Shown here piece after piece: positions 1-9,050 of a DNA stretch of 64,000 bases. Positions within the stretch are counted from its first letter, which is position 1; the number at the start of each line of letters is the position of its first letter. The translations under genes and the position numbers were made by a program. The stretch is from Bacteroidota bacterium (GTDB taxonomy: Bacteria; Bacteroidota; Bacteroidia; Chitinophagales; Chitinophagaceae), in NCBI GenBank assembly GCA_023416995.1, contig JAEZGI010000080.1, positions 56,036 to 120,035 on the forward strand, written 5' to 3'. The notes below the pieces were generated by a model. It did not search any database. It was not told where the DNA came from and saw nothing but the letters and a program-made list of their open reading frames with translations.

Positions 1-2416
1 CATAACGTACTGCGATGTCCACACCATAGTTCGGACGGATATAACCTTGTGATGATGATTGCGGACCTCCGAAAAAGCCGCCACCGCCGCCGCCCATACG
101 GCCGCCACCGCCACCACCTCCGCTTCCGCCCGGAGGCAGCACGGTTTTAGATTGATAATCACCGCTCAGTTGAACAGAAAAATTTGAAGGCAATTTGAAA
201 CTGTTATTGATCTTACCAAACCAACTGTAAACATTACCCTGGTTTTCGAATCCTTGCTGTTCAACATCTATTCGTGATGTGAACAGGTTCAGACTGCTTG
301 TGAGATCCCACCATTTGGTGATGGGGTTTCTTCCTATCAATTCAAGACCTCCTACATAACTGCTGTTAGCATTTATAAAGGTGTTGATGAAGGCTTCTTT
401 CCCGGTAACGGGATTGATTTCTTTGTCCTGGAACCTTGTGATCAGGTTATCAGTGTATTTGAAATACACCGAGCTGAGAAAACTGTGTCCGCCACCAAAT
501 TGTTTTGAATAGGAAATTTCAGCAGAGTAGGTAAACTCAGGTTTCAGATTTGGATTACCCCGGCTGAAATTCAGTGAATCTGAATAATCAGTGAACGGGA
601 ACAACTGGAAGAAGTTTGGTCGATTGATTCTCCGCGTAATATTCATTTGTAATTCCTGGCTGTTCTTCAATTTCTGGCTGAGGAAGATGCTTGGGAACAA
701 GCTGACAGGGAAGCTGTTGCTGTAGGTTGATGAAGTATCCTTACCCAGACCGGTTACCGTGCGAACCGTTCCTTCATACTCAGAACTCTCGATCCTTAAA
801 CCCAGCTGATATCCGAAATCGTTTATGCTATTGGTATAGGTCGCGTAACCTGCGTAAACCTTGTCTTTGTTGACATAGTCAGATGAAAGCTGCGGTACCT
901 TAAAAAACACGCTGTTGCCGGTATCCTGGAAAATATCGTTGCGGCTGTCGACATCCCTTATCTGCATCCGCGCACCAAATTCAACCTTGGCTTTTTCAGT
1001 GATCGGGCTGACGTAATCCGTTTGCAAGGTCACAAACTGGTTTTTGCCGCCACCTTCAACCCGCTGATCAAAGTAAGACTGTTTTGCACCGCCATACTGA
1101 TTGAAATAACCTGTGCTTGTAAGCGTGTTATTATCATTCCGGCTTTGATTGAAATTAAGATCTGCTGTCCATTCACGTCCTGGTTTCACAAACAACTTTT
1201 TATAGCTGAGCTGACCACCCATGTTTTTAAAACCACCATCAGTGTTTGCTACCCGGTTGCTATAAGTTGAAACGGTTCCTCCCGGCAGAATGTTGTCAAT
1301 AAATATATCGCTGTTGGTATTTGGCTGGAAGTTTCCTCTCACCAGTACGCCGGAGGCACTGATGGTATTGCGGTTGTTGATGAAATAGTCAAAACCTGCG
1401 CGGCCAAAAGCAAAGTAACCGTCGTTTATATTTTTATCGTCCTGCAAAAGGCTTGAGGTCTGGCCGGGAATATAGGTTTCACGGCTGGTAGTGCCGGTAG
1501 AAATTGATTTACGTTGACTGAAGTTGGCATTTGCAAACATGTTCACTTTACCCTGGCGCACATTAATGTCGCCTCCCAGGTTCACTTTCGCACGTTGATC
1601 AACCCCGGCTCTGAAATTACCATTATACCCGGTCTTCCTGTTTTTCTTAAGCACGATGTTAAGTATACCTGCGGTACCGCCGGAAGCATCAAACTTAGCG
1701 GAAGGGTTTGTGATCAGTTCAACGCTGGCAATTGCATCGGCTGGAATCTGTTCAAGCGTCAGGTTCGACGGCCGGCCATCCACAAAAATCTGCGGAGCAT
1801 TATTCCGCATGGTAACATTGCCATCTATATCAACCGAAAGCGAAGGGATACTACGCATGATATCTGTAGCATTTCCGCCGGTAGAATTGATATTTTTTTC
1901 AACGTTAAACACCTTGCGATCGATGCCCATTGACATCAACGGTTTAGACGCTGATACGGTAACAGTTTCCAGTGTTTTTGTATCGATCTCAAGTTTGATA
2001 TTTCCAAGGTCCTTGTCAACCGCGGCCAGCGCAGCACTCATATCGCCTGGTTTGCCCATCTTTAATTCAAACGCAACCGGCAATTCTATCTCTTTATAAC
2101 CGATAGCAGTTATTTTGAGACGATATCTTCCAAAAACGGGTAAGCCTTCAATGCTGAAATCGCCGGATTTGCGGGTAAGCATACCACCCATAATGGTATC
2201 AACCCGTTGTTTTGTAGCTGAGTCGAGTTTGGTTCCTAATAACTGAACAGATACGGCCTCTATTCCTTTGTTTGTTTTTTCATCAACGATCCGGCCGTAA
2301 AAGTGACCCACATTCATCGATTGTCCGCCCATTCCGCGGCCCGCAGCACCGGGCATCTGTGCGCTTGCAAATAGGGTGCAGATGGATAGAAGCGCCACTA
2401 AAAATGGTGTTTTCAT
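1..2416 (-). CDS. Outer-membrane beta-barrel receptor (TonB-dependent-receptor-like), C-terminus cut by window edge
   Basis: I translated the minus strand from the ATG at 2416; it stays open to base 1, so about 805 residues are visible and the C-terminus is missing. Residues 1-20 form a signal peptide ending in ASAQ. A carboxypeptidase-like regulatory domain follows at about 38-115, then a plug-like domain at about 150-240 containing DIMRSIPSLSVD and IFVDGRP, then a long beta-strand-rich region of outer-membrane barrel type (OMP_b-brl_3 / TonB-receptor-like). Near the left edge is a strongly Gly-rich stretch (codons over bases 60-130). Such proteins sit in the outer membrane; the cargo cannot be told from sequence. 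No partner gene is visible beside it; tRNA-His lies upstream and diverges. Confidence 0.9.
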   Translation of the reverse strand, partial: MKTPFLVALLSICTLFASAQMPGAAGRGMGGQSMNVGHFYGRIVDEKTNKGIEAVSVQLLGTKLDSATKQRVDTIMGGMLTRKSGDFSIEGLPVFGRYRLKITAIGYKEIELPVAFELKMGKPGDMSAALAAVDKDLGNIKLEIDTKTLETVTVSASKPLMSMGIDRKVFNVEKNINSTGGNATDIMRSIPSLSVDIDGNVTMRNNAPQIFVDGRPSNLTLEQIPADAIASVELITNPSAKFDASGGTAGILNIVLKKNRKTGYNGNFRAGVDQRAKVNLGGDINVRQGKVNMFANANFSQRKSISTGTTSRETYIPGQTSSLLQDDKNINDGYFAFGRAGFDYFINNRNTISASGVLVRGNFQPNTNSDIFIDNILPGGTVSTYSNRVANTDGGFKNMGGQLSYKKLFVKPGREWTADLNFNQSRNDNNTLTSTGYFNQYGGAKQSYFDQRVEGGGKNQFVTLQTDYVSPITEKAKVEFGARMQIRDVDSRNDIFQDTGNSVFFKVPQLSSDYVNKDKVYAGYATYTNSINDFGYQLGLRIESSEYEGTVRTVTGLGKDTSSTYSNSFPVSLFPSIFLSQKLKNSQELQMNITRRINRPNFFQLFPFTDYSDSLNFSRGNPNLKPEFTYSAEISYSKQFGGGHSFLSSVYFKYTDNLITRFQDKEINPVTGKEAFINTFINANSSYVGGLELIGRNPITKWWDLTSSLNLFTSRIDVEQQGFENQGNVYSWFGKINNSFKLPSNFSVQLSGDYQSKTVLPPGGSGGGGGGGRMGGGGGGFFGGPQSSSQGYIRPNYGVDIAVRY

Positions 2417-2599
2417 GTTTCTACAGTAGTTTTTTTGTTTAGGTTTTCGCAACATCATGTTATTTGTCGGGCCCGATGATTTCTCAGGTCACACATTAGA
2501 CTCCGATCCATGTAAAAACCTGTGGCAGCATATCGATATTAATGTTAAATGGTGTTAACAAAAGATGAGCGGTTCAGAAAAAAACTTTCGATATGTTTT

Positions 2600-2629
2600 T
2601 TGAACGGATTCATAATTCTATTACTTTTG
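2600..2629 (+). promoter_or_regulatory. Bacteroidota-type promoter of tRNA-His
   Basis: A -33-like TTG at 2600-2602, preceded by T-rich sequence, lies 19 bases before TACTTTTG at 2622-2629. This matches the known Bacteroidota pattern of TTTG at -33 and TAnnTTTG at -7. The tRNA begins 12 bases after the -7 element. It is the clearest two-part promoter in the window. Confidence 0.65.
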
Positions 2630-2640
2630 CAGCTCAACTG

Positions 2641-2714
2641 GTGGTTGTAGCTCAGTTGGTTAGAGCATCAGATTGTGGTTCTGAGGGTCGCCGGTTCGAA
2701 CCCGGTCATCCACC
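2641..2714 (+). tRNA. tRNA-His (anticodon GTG)
   Basis: The cloverleaf can be folded by hand: D-arm GCTC/GAGC, anticodon stem TCAGA/TCTGA with loop TTGTGGT giving anticodon GTG at 2675-2677, and a T-arm with loop TTCGAAC. A G at 2640 and a C at 2714 fit the extra G-1:C73 pair typical of tRNA-His. The acceptor stem has one T-T mismatch (2645 with 2709). The CCA end is not encoded, because the bases after C73 are CAG. Confidence 0.95.
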
Positions 2715-2722
2715 CAGTATTA

Positions 2723-2747
2723 CCCGGAAGTAATTCCGGGTTTTTTT
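2723..2747 (+). terminator. Rho-independent terminator after tRNA-His
   Basis: The perfect 7-bp stem CCCGGAA / TTCCGGG has a 4-base loop and is followed by seven T. It begins 8 bases after the tRNA. An in-frame ATG at 2748 directly after the T-run is therefore an unlikely start for the next gene. Confidence 0.85.
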
Positions 2748-2848
2748 ATGCCCGCCCCGGCAGGATCCGCCTTGTTCAGCCCTGAACATTTGGGATATAT
2801 GGATGTTAATATTGATTTTAGCCCGCAACAACTCATCTACATAATCGT

Positions 2849-2856
2849 TATTTTTG
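2849..2856 (+). promoter_or_regulatory. Possible -7 element for the Prc-type protease gene
   Basis: TATTTTTG fits TAnnTTTG and lies between the tRNA terminator and the protease gene. No good -33 element is visible at the usual distance, so the call is weak. If real, transcription would begin near 2862, which favours the ATG at 2883 over upstream starts. Confidence 0.35.
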
Positions 2857-2882
2857 GAACAATGAAAAATGCGTTAGCCATT

Positions 2883-5027
2883 ATGTTTAAAAAGAAAAAT
2901 TTACCCGTTGTCATTCTTTTAATCGGAGCGGCAATGATCCTTGCATTTCGAAGCTTTGGTCTTGGTAACGCAAACCCGCCTACAAAATATGAACGCATTC
3001 TTCATAATGTAGGCGACATGATTTCTGAGATTCACTATAGCCCGAAACAGATCAATGATTCTTTTTCAAGAGCCATTTTTAATAAGTACCTCGAAGAGAA
3101 AATTGATGCACAAAAAAATATCTTATTAAAATCTGATATCGCCACTCTCAAAAGGTTTGAAACCAAACTGGATGATGAGATTCTGGGTGGTACCGTGCAG
3201 TTTGTACCGGCGGTATCTGAAGTGTACAAAAAACGCCTGCTGGAAACCGAAGCCATTTACAAAGAACTACTTTCTAAACCCTTTGATTTTACTTCGGAAG
3301 AAACAACAACCTTAAACACAAAAAAGCTTGATTTTCCCAGCGATGAAGTCGAAAGGAGAGAAGCCTGGAGAAAACGCCTGAAATATTATGTGCTGGACCG
3401 GTATGCCGAACTACTGGAAACCCGCGAGAAAAACAAAGGCAAAAAAGATTTCGTTGTAAAAACGGATGCGGAACTTGAAAAAGACGCCCGTGCCCGCGTG
3501 CTCAGCATTATGAATCGGTCTTACGACAGATTGAAATTGAAGGTAAGCGATGATGACCGTTTCAGTGATTATGTAAACACGGTTACTGAAACCATGGATC
3601 CGCACAGCACCTTTTTTCCGCCTGTTGAAAAGCGTTATTTCGACGAACAGATGAGCGGGAAGTTTTTTGGCATCGGTGCATCACTCATCAGGGAAGAAGA
3701 TGGGAACATCAAAATAGGCACCTTACTTACCGGGAGCCCTGCCTGGAAGTCGGGCAAGATCACTGTTGGTGACCTGATCCTTAAAGTTGGACAAGGTAAA
3801 GAAGAGCCCGTTGATCTCACTGGTTTCGCGGTTGAAGATGCTGTAAAAATTATTCGGGGTAAAAAAGGCACAGAGGTTAAACTCACAATTAAAAAAGCCG
3901 ATGGTTCCATAAAAGTGATTTCACTGATTCGCGATGAAATTGTGCAGGACGAAGTTTTTGCCCGCAGCGCAGTAGTGAATGGTCCCCAGGGCAAAATCGG
4001 ATTCATCTACCTGCCAGAGTTCTATGCTGACTTTGAGGATCCAAAGGGTCCACGCTGTTCCGAAGATGTTCGCAAAGAGATCATCAAACTCAAAGAACAA
4101 AAAGTTGACGGTATCATTCTCGATCTACGGAACAATGGTGGCGGATCCCTGTATGATGTGGTTCAGATGGTGGGATTGTTTATTGAAGGCGGACCTATTG
4201 TCCAGGTAAAGGATCGTGATGGCAAACCACAGATCTATTATGACCGGGACAAATCGGTTTTGTATGACGGCCCGCTGGCTGTTATGGTGAATGAATTCAG
4301 TGCATCTGCATCTGAAATCTTTGCTGCAGCGATCCAGGATTATAACCGCGGGATCGTGATTGGAAGTACATCTACCTACGGTAAAGGCACCGTGCAAAGA
4401 AACATTGGCCTTGACAAGATCGTAGGCATGGTGAATTCGAACAGTGATCTTGGTACAGTAAAACTGACCCTTCAGAAGTTCTACCGGATCAACGGTGGTT
4501 CCACTCAATTACGCGGCGTTGCTTCTGATATTGTACTGCCGGACATCACGGAATATTATAAGATCCGTGAAAAAGACAACCCCGATGCATTACCATGGGA
4601 TGAAATCAGGAAAGCAGATTATAATCGTTGGAAATACGGACTGGATCTGGCTCCATTGAAACAAGCCAGCCAGGAGAGGATCAAAAATAATGAGTTCTTC
4701 AACCTTGTATCATCAAAAGGTGAATGGCTGGTTCAACAGAATGAAAATGAGGTTACACTAAATCTCAAAAAATACAAAGCAGAACAAAACCTGGTTCGTG
4801 CAACAACCCGTAAGATCGACAGCCTGAACAAAGTACCAACTGAGCTCGATGTACGTGCGCTGGAAGAAGATGAAAAGCGACTGGCTTACGATGCGGGTAA
4901 ATCTGAGCGCTTCAAGAGCTGGATCAAAAACCTGCGCACAAACGATGTTTACCTGAGCGAAACGGTAAATATTGTAAGTGACATGATAGTTCAGAAAAAT
5001 ATAGTTTATAACACCAATAAAAAATAA
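2883..5027 (+). CDS. prc: Carboxy-terminal processing protease (Prc/Tsp, peptidase S41)
   Basis: This is a periplasmic serine protease of the Prc/Tsp type, about 714 residues from ATG 2883. The N-terminus (FKKKN, then a hydrophobic run) is a signal peptide or anchor. A TSP N-terminal domain spans about 30-220, a PDZ domain about 258-340 (FFGIGASL, GSPAWKSG), the S41 catalytic domain about 370-560, and a DUF3340-type C-terminal region follows. The catalytic Ser/Lys pair is visible as SASASE (middle Ser, about 475) and YGKGTVQ (Lys about 501). In-frame ATGs also exist at 2748 and 2862. I prefer 2883 because 2748 abuts a terminator and 2862 would leave almost no leader after the -7-like element. 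A terminator follows. Confidence 0.9.
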   Translation: MFKKKNLPVVILLIGAAMILAFRSFGLGNANPPTKYERILHNVGDMISEIHYSPKQINDSFSRAIFNKYLEEKIDAQKNILLKSDIATLKRFETKLDDEILGGTVQFVPAVSEVYKKRLLETEAIYKELLSKPFDFTSEETTTLNTKKLDFPSDEVERREAWRKRLKYYVLDRYAELLETREKNKGKKDFVVKTDAELEKDARARVLSIMNRSYDRLKLKVSDDDRFSDYVNTVTETMDPHSTFFPPVEKRYFDEQMSGKFFGIGASLIREEDGNIKIGTLLTGSPAWKSGKITVGDLILKVGQGKEEPVDLTGFAVEDAVKIIRGKKGTEVKLTIKKADGSIKVISLIRDEIVQDEVFARSAVVNGPQGKIGFIYLPEFYADFEDPKGPRCSEDVRKEIIKLKEQKVDGIILDLRNNGGGSLYDVVQMVGLFIEGGPIVQVKDRDGKPQIYYDRDKSVLYDGPLAVMVNEFSASASEIFAAAIQDYNRGIVIGSTSTYGKGTVQRNIGLDKIVGMVNSNSDLGTVKLTLQKFYRINGGSTQLRGVASDIVLPDITEYYKIREKDNPDALPWDEIRKADYNRWKYGLDLAPLKQASQERIKNNEFFNLVSSKGEWLVQQNENEVTLNLKKYKAEQNLVRATTRKIDSLNKVPTELDVRALEEDEKRLAYDAGKSERFKSWIKNLRTNDVYLSETVNIVSDMIVQKNIVYNTNKK

Positions 5028-5048
5028 CCGGCTTTCCGGCCTTAAAAT

Positions 5049-5082
5049 AAATAGCCGTCCTTTCGGGGCGGCTATTTGTTTT
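5049..5082 (+). terminator. Rho-independent terminator after the Prc-type protease
   Basis: AAATAGCCG pairs with CGGCTATTT, and the inner TCC pairs with GGG. A 5-base loop closes the hairpin and a T-rich tail (TTTGTTTT) follows. It separates the protease gene from the kdsC-like gene. Confidence 0.8.
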
Positions 5083-5139
5083 AAGGCTATACACAGCACA
5101 AATAATTGCTTACTTTGCTACCAGCTTTAAAAGTTCAAT

Positions 5140-5658
5140 ATGCTACTTGATCAGTTTAAAACCGTCCGGCTTTTTGTTTTTGATATGGACGGCGTTCTTA
5201 CAGATGGAACCATCCTTGTTATGGAGGATGGCAATCATTTACGCCGCATGAATGTTAAGGATGGATATGCACTGCAACTTGCCGTTAAACAGGGCTATGA
5301 TGTTATGGTGATCTCTGGAAGTGATGCTCCGTCTGTAGTTGGCAGAATGAAAAAACTTGGAATTGCCGATGTGCATATCAAGGTGCTTGACAAACTGGGC
5401 CATCTTAAAAGCTATCTTGAGCAAAAAGATTATACTGCTGCTGAGGTCTTATACATGGGGGACGATCTACCCGATCTGGAAGTAATGCAGTTTGCCGGAC
5501 TAAGTTGTTGTCCTGCCGACGCAGTTCCGGAAGTAAAAGCGGTCGCAAATTATATTTCGCCTTTTAAAGGAGGGGATGCCTGCGTTCGTGATGTGATAGA
5601 AAAGGTCCTCAAACAAAACCGTCATTGGTATCACCTGCAGGATGTTGCCAGTCGTTAG
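5140..5658 (+). CDS. kdsC: 3-deoxy-D-manno-octulosonate 8-phosphate phosphatase (KdsC-like HAD)
   Basis: This 172-residue HAD phosphatase has the length of KdsC, which removes phosphate from Kdo-8-phosphate during lipopolysaccharide core synthesis in the cytosol. HAD motif I is FDMDGVLTDG with Asp15 and Asp17. Motif II is VISGSD, a Lys lies in the LDKLGHL segment, and motif IV is MGDDLPDLE (Asp108/Asp109). There is no cap domain, as usual for C0-type HADs of this family, and a C-terminal GGDACVRDVIEKVL segment resembles the KdsC tail. It heads a plus-strand run with ubiA-like, maf and DUF2851 genes. The main alternative is another small C0 HAD phosphatase. Confidence 0.85.
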   Translation: MLLDQFKTVRLFVFDMDGVLTDGTILVMEDGNHLRRMNVKDGYALQLAVKQGYDVMVISGSDAPSVVGRMKKLGIADVHIKVLDKLGHLKSYLEQKDYTAAEVLYMGDDLPDLEVMQFAGLSCCPADAVPEVKAVANYISPFKGGDACVRDVIEKVLKQNRHWYHLQDVASR

Positions 5659-5686
5659 TAATCCTATATAATTATCTTCGCCACAC

Positions 5687-6634
5687 ATGAAACTGATTCT
5701 GGCATTTTTTCGCTTGGTCCGTCTGTTGAACCTCGTGTTCATCGTGCTGACACAATGCCTGTTTCAGTATTGCATTGTCGTGCCCGCGTTCAACCAGTAC
5801 AGGAACGAACCTATAATGAATGCGCCGCTTTTCTGGTTGCTGGTCCTGGCTTCGGTTTGTATAGCAGCGGCAGGTTATGTTATTAATGATTATTTTGATC
5901 TGAATATAGACAGGGTTAACAAGCCTGACAAGCTGGTAGTTGAAAAGATCATCGGTCGCCGCTTTGCGATCCTTTGGCATTTAGGGTTATCCGGTCTGGG
6001 TATAATCCTTAGCTTTTATGTGGGTTTTAAAATTGGCAATCCGCTGATAGGGTTGTTTAACAGCGGTTGCGTGATCTTATTATGGTTTTATTCAACTTCT
6101 TTTAAGAAACGACTGCTGATCGGTAATATCATTATTTCGTTGTTGACAGCATGGGTGGTACTGGTACTGTATGTTGTTGAGATACCACATCATCCTTTCA
6201 GACCAATAGACAAAAACCTTTTGTTGTCAGTAAAAAGGATTTTTAAACTGGCGGTGCTGTATGGCGGTTTTGCATTTATTATTTCACTTATCCGTGAAGT
6301 AATCAAAGATATTGAAGACATGCATGGCGATGCAAAATACGGCTGTAAAACAATGCCTATCGTTTGGGGTCTCCATGTATCAAAGGTCTTTATTGCCACC
6401 TGGTTAATCGTGTTGATTTGCACCCTCGCCATTATCCAGTTATATGTTTTCCCGTTCCGGTGGTATTGGCTCATTATCTATTGTCTTGTTTTGATACTCC
6501 TGCCACTTTTTTATGTGTTCAGGAAATTATTTACAGCTAACAGCAGCAAAGATTTCCATCATCTTAGCCAGGTGGTGAAGCTGGTGATGGCAACAGGCAT
6601 AATCTCAATGATTTTTTTCCGGATTTATCTTTGA
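5687..6634 (+). CDS. UbiA-family prenyltransferase (geranylgeranylglycerol-phosphate geranylgeranyltransferase-like)
   Basis: This is an integral-membrane prenyltransferase of 315 residues with about eight or nine hydrophobic segments. The first Asp-rich motif is NDYFDLNID at 67-75 and the second is around DIEDMHGDAKYG near 205-220; together they hold Mg-diphosphate in UbiA enzymes. The NDYFD-NID-VNKPDK form resembles the subgroup annotated in Bacteroidota as (di)geranylgeranylglyceryl-phosphate synthase rather than UbiA, MenA or CtaB. That substrate is an inference. It lies 28 bases after kdsC and 15 before maf, so the genes are probably co-transcribed. The hydrophobic acceptor is not decided by the sequence. 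Confidence 0.8.
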   Translation: MKLILAFFRLVRLLNLVFIVLTQCLFQYCIVVPAFNQYRNEPIMNAPLFWLLVLASVCIAAAGYVINDYFDLNIDRVNKPDKLVVEKIIGRRFAILWHLGLSGLGIILSFYVGFKIGNPLIGLFNSGCVILLWFYSTSFKKRLLIGNIIISLLTAWVVLVLYVVEIPHHPFRPIDKNLLLSVKRIFKLAVLYGGFAFIISLIREVIKDIEDMHGDAKYGCKTMPIVWGLHVSKVFIATWLIVLICTLAIIQLYVFPFRWYWLIIYCLVLILLPLFYVFRKLFTANSSKDFHHLSQVVKLVMATGIISMIFFRIYL

Positions 6635-6649
6635 TTTATTATAACGGTA

Positions 6650-7252
6650 ATGGACAATCGAATACTCTACCCGGCCTTAAGTGGCAGACAAATAATACTG
6701 GCATCACAATCGCCCCGGCGGAAGCAATTACTTGAATGGGCAGAGGTTCCGTTTTCGGTCCGGGTTATTGCAACGGATGAAAGTTTTCCTGCAGAACTTG
6801 AGGTTTCAAAGGTACCGATTCATATTGCCCGGCAAAAAGCGCTTGCAGTGCAGGCACAGCTACCGACAGGTTCAAATCCGATCATCATTGCGGCAGATAC
6901 CATTGTCGTTGCAGGCGGAGAAATAATCGGTAAACCCATCTCCGCGGAACATGCATTTTCAATATTGTCGCAATTGTCAGGTGCCACTCACCAGGTGATA
7001 ACAGGTGTTGTGATTCTTGGGCGGGAGGAGGTTAGTTTCGCTGATATAACCACAGTTATGTTTCATCCGTTGGATGAGGCAGAAATACGTTATTATATAG
7101 ATCGATATCAACCTTACGATAAAGCCGGGGCATATGGCATCCAGGAATGGATTGGTGTAACGGGAATCCGGTCGATCAATGGCGACTTTTATAATGTTAT
7201 GGGACTGCCCGTGAGCCGGGTTATACAAGCGTTAAAATCGGATAAAGTTTAG
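6650..7252 (+). CDS. maf: Maf-like nucleotide pyrophosphatase (dTTP/UTP type)
   Basis: This 200-residue Maf/HAM1-like protein is a cytosolic enzyme that hydrolyses nucleoside triphosphates to monophosphate and pyrophosphate, thought to clear non-canonical or excess nucleotides. The N-terminal LASQSPRRKQLL (about 17-28) is the Maf signature. AADTIVV, with the general-base Asp near 84, GKP, and DKAGAYGIQ near 157 are also present. The last form suits the YhdE (dTTP/UTP) branch. Length is normal. It starts 15 bases after the UbiA-family gene, in the same direction. Confidence 0.9.
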   Translation: MDNRILYPALSGRQIILASQSPRRKQLLEWAEVPFSVRVIATDESFPAELEVSKVPIHIARQKALAVQAQLPTGSNPIIIAADTIVVAGGEIIGKPISAEHAFSILSQLSGATHQVITGVVILGREEVSFADITTVMFHPLDEAEIRYYIDRYQPYDKAGAYGIQEWIGVTGIRSINGDFYNVMGLPVSRVIQALKSDKV

Positions 7253-7308
7253 CTGAAATCACGATCCTGTTGATGGCGCTTCGGGTTAACTTGACCGAAA
7301 CGCAAAAA

Positions 7309-8580
7309 ATGACCGAAAAGCTTCTTCAGTTTATCTGGCATCAACAATATTTCAATAAGGAAGATTTACATACCGAGGGGTTGATATCTCAGTCTGTGCA
7401 GGTTCTGACTCCCGGCATTTTTAATACGAACCAGGGACCGGATTTCCTTGACGGAAGAATTAAGATCGGCTCACAGGTATGGGCAGGCAATGTTGAATTA
7501 CATGTGAAGGCTTCTGACTGGGATAAGCATGGTCACGAGCAGGATCTTAATTACCAAAGCGTGGTGCTGCACGTGGTATGGATAAATGATTTGAATCACG
7601 ATGTTTATCATCCTCCCATGATCAGCCTCGAAAGCAGGGTGCCGGGTTTACTGTTGAAGCAATACGGGGAATGGATGATGAGCCCGTCTTTTATTCCCTG
7701 TGGTAGTCGCATCACGGATGTTTCTGAACTGGTGTGGACGAAATGGAAAGAAAGGCTGGTCGTTGAGAGACTTGAACACAAAACAGCCGGCGTATACGAT
7801 TATCTAAAAGAGGCAAACAATCACTGGGAGGAAGTGCTTTGGTGGATGATAGCTGTGAACTTTGGTATAACTGTCAATAAGGAGGTGTTTGGACTGGTGG
7901 CTAAAACACTTCCCATTGCCTTGATAGAACGACATAAAACACAGATCAATCAACTGGAGGCTTTGTTGTTTGGACAGGCGGGTTTGCTTTCGGGCAAGTT
8001 TACAGAAGCGTACCCGGTGATGCTCAAAAAAGAGTACCAGTTTCTAAAGAAGAAATTCGGGTTGCGGCAGGTTTTTGCACCTGTTCATTTTTTGCGAATG
8101 CGGCCCGTGAATTTTCCAACGGTCCGGCTTGCTCAATTGGCTGCATTACTGCATCAGAGTGATCGCCTTTTTTCAAAACTTCTTGTTGCGGGTCGTGTTG
8201 TAGAACTGCGTAAGCTGTTTGATGTTACAGCAAATGATTACTGGCATTATCATTATCGTTTCGGGGAAACGACACCATATTTACCAAAAAGGATCGGTGC
8301 GCAAATGATTGATAATATCATTGTAAATACTGTGATACCGGTTGTTTTTGCCTATGGCCGGTACCACAGTGATGATGCTGTTACTGACAAAGTATTTCAC
8401 TGGCTCGATATGCTTGCAGCAGAAAAGAATCGTGTTACCACGCGTTTTTACGCGACTGGCATCAGGAGTGTCAATGCTTTTGACACCCAGGCCCTGCATC
8501 AATTGAAAACCCGTTATTGTGATGAAAAAAGATGCCTGGCCTGTGCCGTGGGCAACTCATTGCTGAAAAGTTCAGATTAA
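7309..8580 (+). CDS. DUF2851 family protein
   Basis: A 423-residue protein of the DUF2851 family, which is common in Bacteroidota and has no established function. The start I prefer gives MTEKLLQFIW, followed by FNTNQGPDFLDGRIKIG and a segment WAGNVELHVKASDW, which I recognise as family hallmarks. Near the C-terminus a Cys-rich tail (YCDEKRCLACAVGN) could bind a metal; that is inference. Frame-compatible starts exist at 7270 (TTG) and 7273 (ATG), adding 12-13 residues. There is no signal peptide. The gene follows maf by 56 bases and ends directly against the stop of the convergent OsmC gene. Confidence 0.8.
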   Translation: MTEKLLQFIWHQQYFNKEDLHTEGLISQSVQVLTPGIFNTNQGPDFLDGRIKIGSQVWAGNVELHVKASDWDKHGHEQDLNYQSVVLHVVWINDLNHDVYHPPMISLESRVPGLLLKQYGEWMMSPSFIPCGSRITDVSELVWTKWKERLVVERLEHKTAGVYDYLKEANNHWEEVLWWMIAVNFGITVNKEVFGLVAKTLPIALIERHKTQINQLEALLFGQAGLLSGKFTEAYPVMLKKEYQFLKKKFGLRQVFAPVHFLRMRPVNFPTVRLAQLAALLHQSDRLFSKLLVAGRVVELRKLFDVTANDYWHYHYRFGETTPYLPKRIGAQMIDNIIVNTVIPVVFAYGRYHSDDAVTDKVFHWLDMLAAEKNRVTTRFYATGIRSVNAFDTQALHQLKTRYCDEKRCLACAVGNSLLKSSD

Positions 8581-9003
8581 CTATTGCGGTTGTTGTACTG
8601 CCCAATTGAAATTTACGTTTACGGCTATATCAGGGTGAATGCTATATATCACCGGGCAGGTATGAGCGGCCCGTTCAAGTATGGTGCGTTGTTTTTCGTC
8701 GGTCTCTAAACTGTCAGGAAAATGAAACGTTAAATTAATGCCACTGATTCTCCGCGGATCAGCAGCCATAATTTTTTCAACCTCAATTTTTACATCTTTC
8801 AGATCTACGTCCATATCACGCGCTTTCATGCCCATGATAGTTAGCATGCAGCTTCCAAGCGCTGTTGCCACAAGATCGGTCGGAGAAAATCTCTCACCTT
8901 TGCCCTGGTTATCGGTGGGCGCATCGGTTTCGACAACAGTTCCGGATTTTAAATGCGTGCAAACTGTCCGTAGATTTCCTTCGTATACTACAGTTGAGGT
9001 CAT
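8581..9003 (-). CDS. OsmC family protein
   Basis: A 140-residue OsmC/YhfA-like protein. Family members are often thiol-dependent peroxidases acting on organic hydroperoxides; others have no known substrate. The two conserved cysteines are present: Cys52 in ALGSCMLTIMG and Cys116 in AHTCPVIYSIHP. The FSPTDLVATALG helix before Cys52 is typical. Length matches the family. It stands alone on the minus strand, its stop codon directly abutting that of the DUF2851 gene. Confidence 0.9.
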   Translation of the reverse strand: MTSTVVYEGNLRTVCTHLKSGTVVETDAPTDNQGKGERFSPTDLVATALGSCMLTIMGMKARDMDVDLKDVKIEVEKIMAADPRRISGINLTFHFPDSLETDEKQRTILERAAHTCPVIYSIHPDIAVNVNFNWAVQQPQ

Positions 9004-9050
9004 ATCAATTTTTAGCCTAAATTTACGCTAGATAAATCAAATCATTACCG

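Noticed and set aside
60..130. Gly-rich codon stretch as a tandem repeat or mobile-element scar
   Set aside because: It is in frame within the receptor and a similar Gly-rich loop occurs in the second receptor; low-complexity loop is sufficient.
1022..2099. Plus-strand open frames of 82, 139 and 147 codons
   Set aside because: They are antisense shadows of the receptor gene on the minus strand, which has domains and a signal peptide.
2748..2882. Longer protease frame starting at ATG 2748 (or 2862)
   Set aside because: ATG 2748 directly follows the T-run of the tRNA-His terminator, and the extra residues do not resemble a signal peptide. ATG 2862 remains possible.
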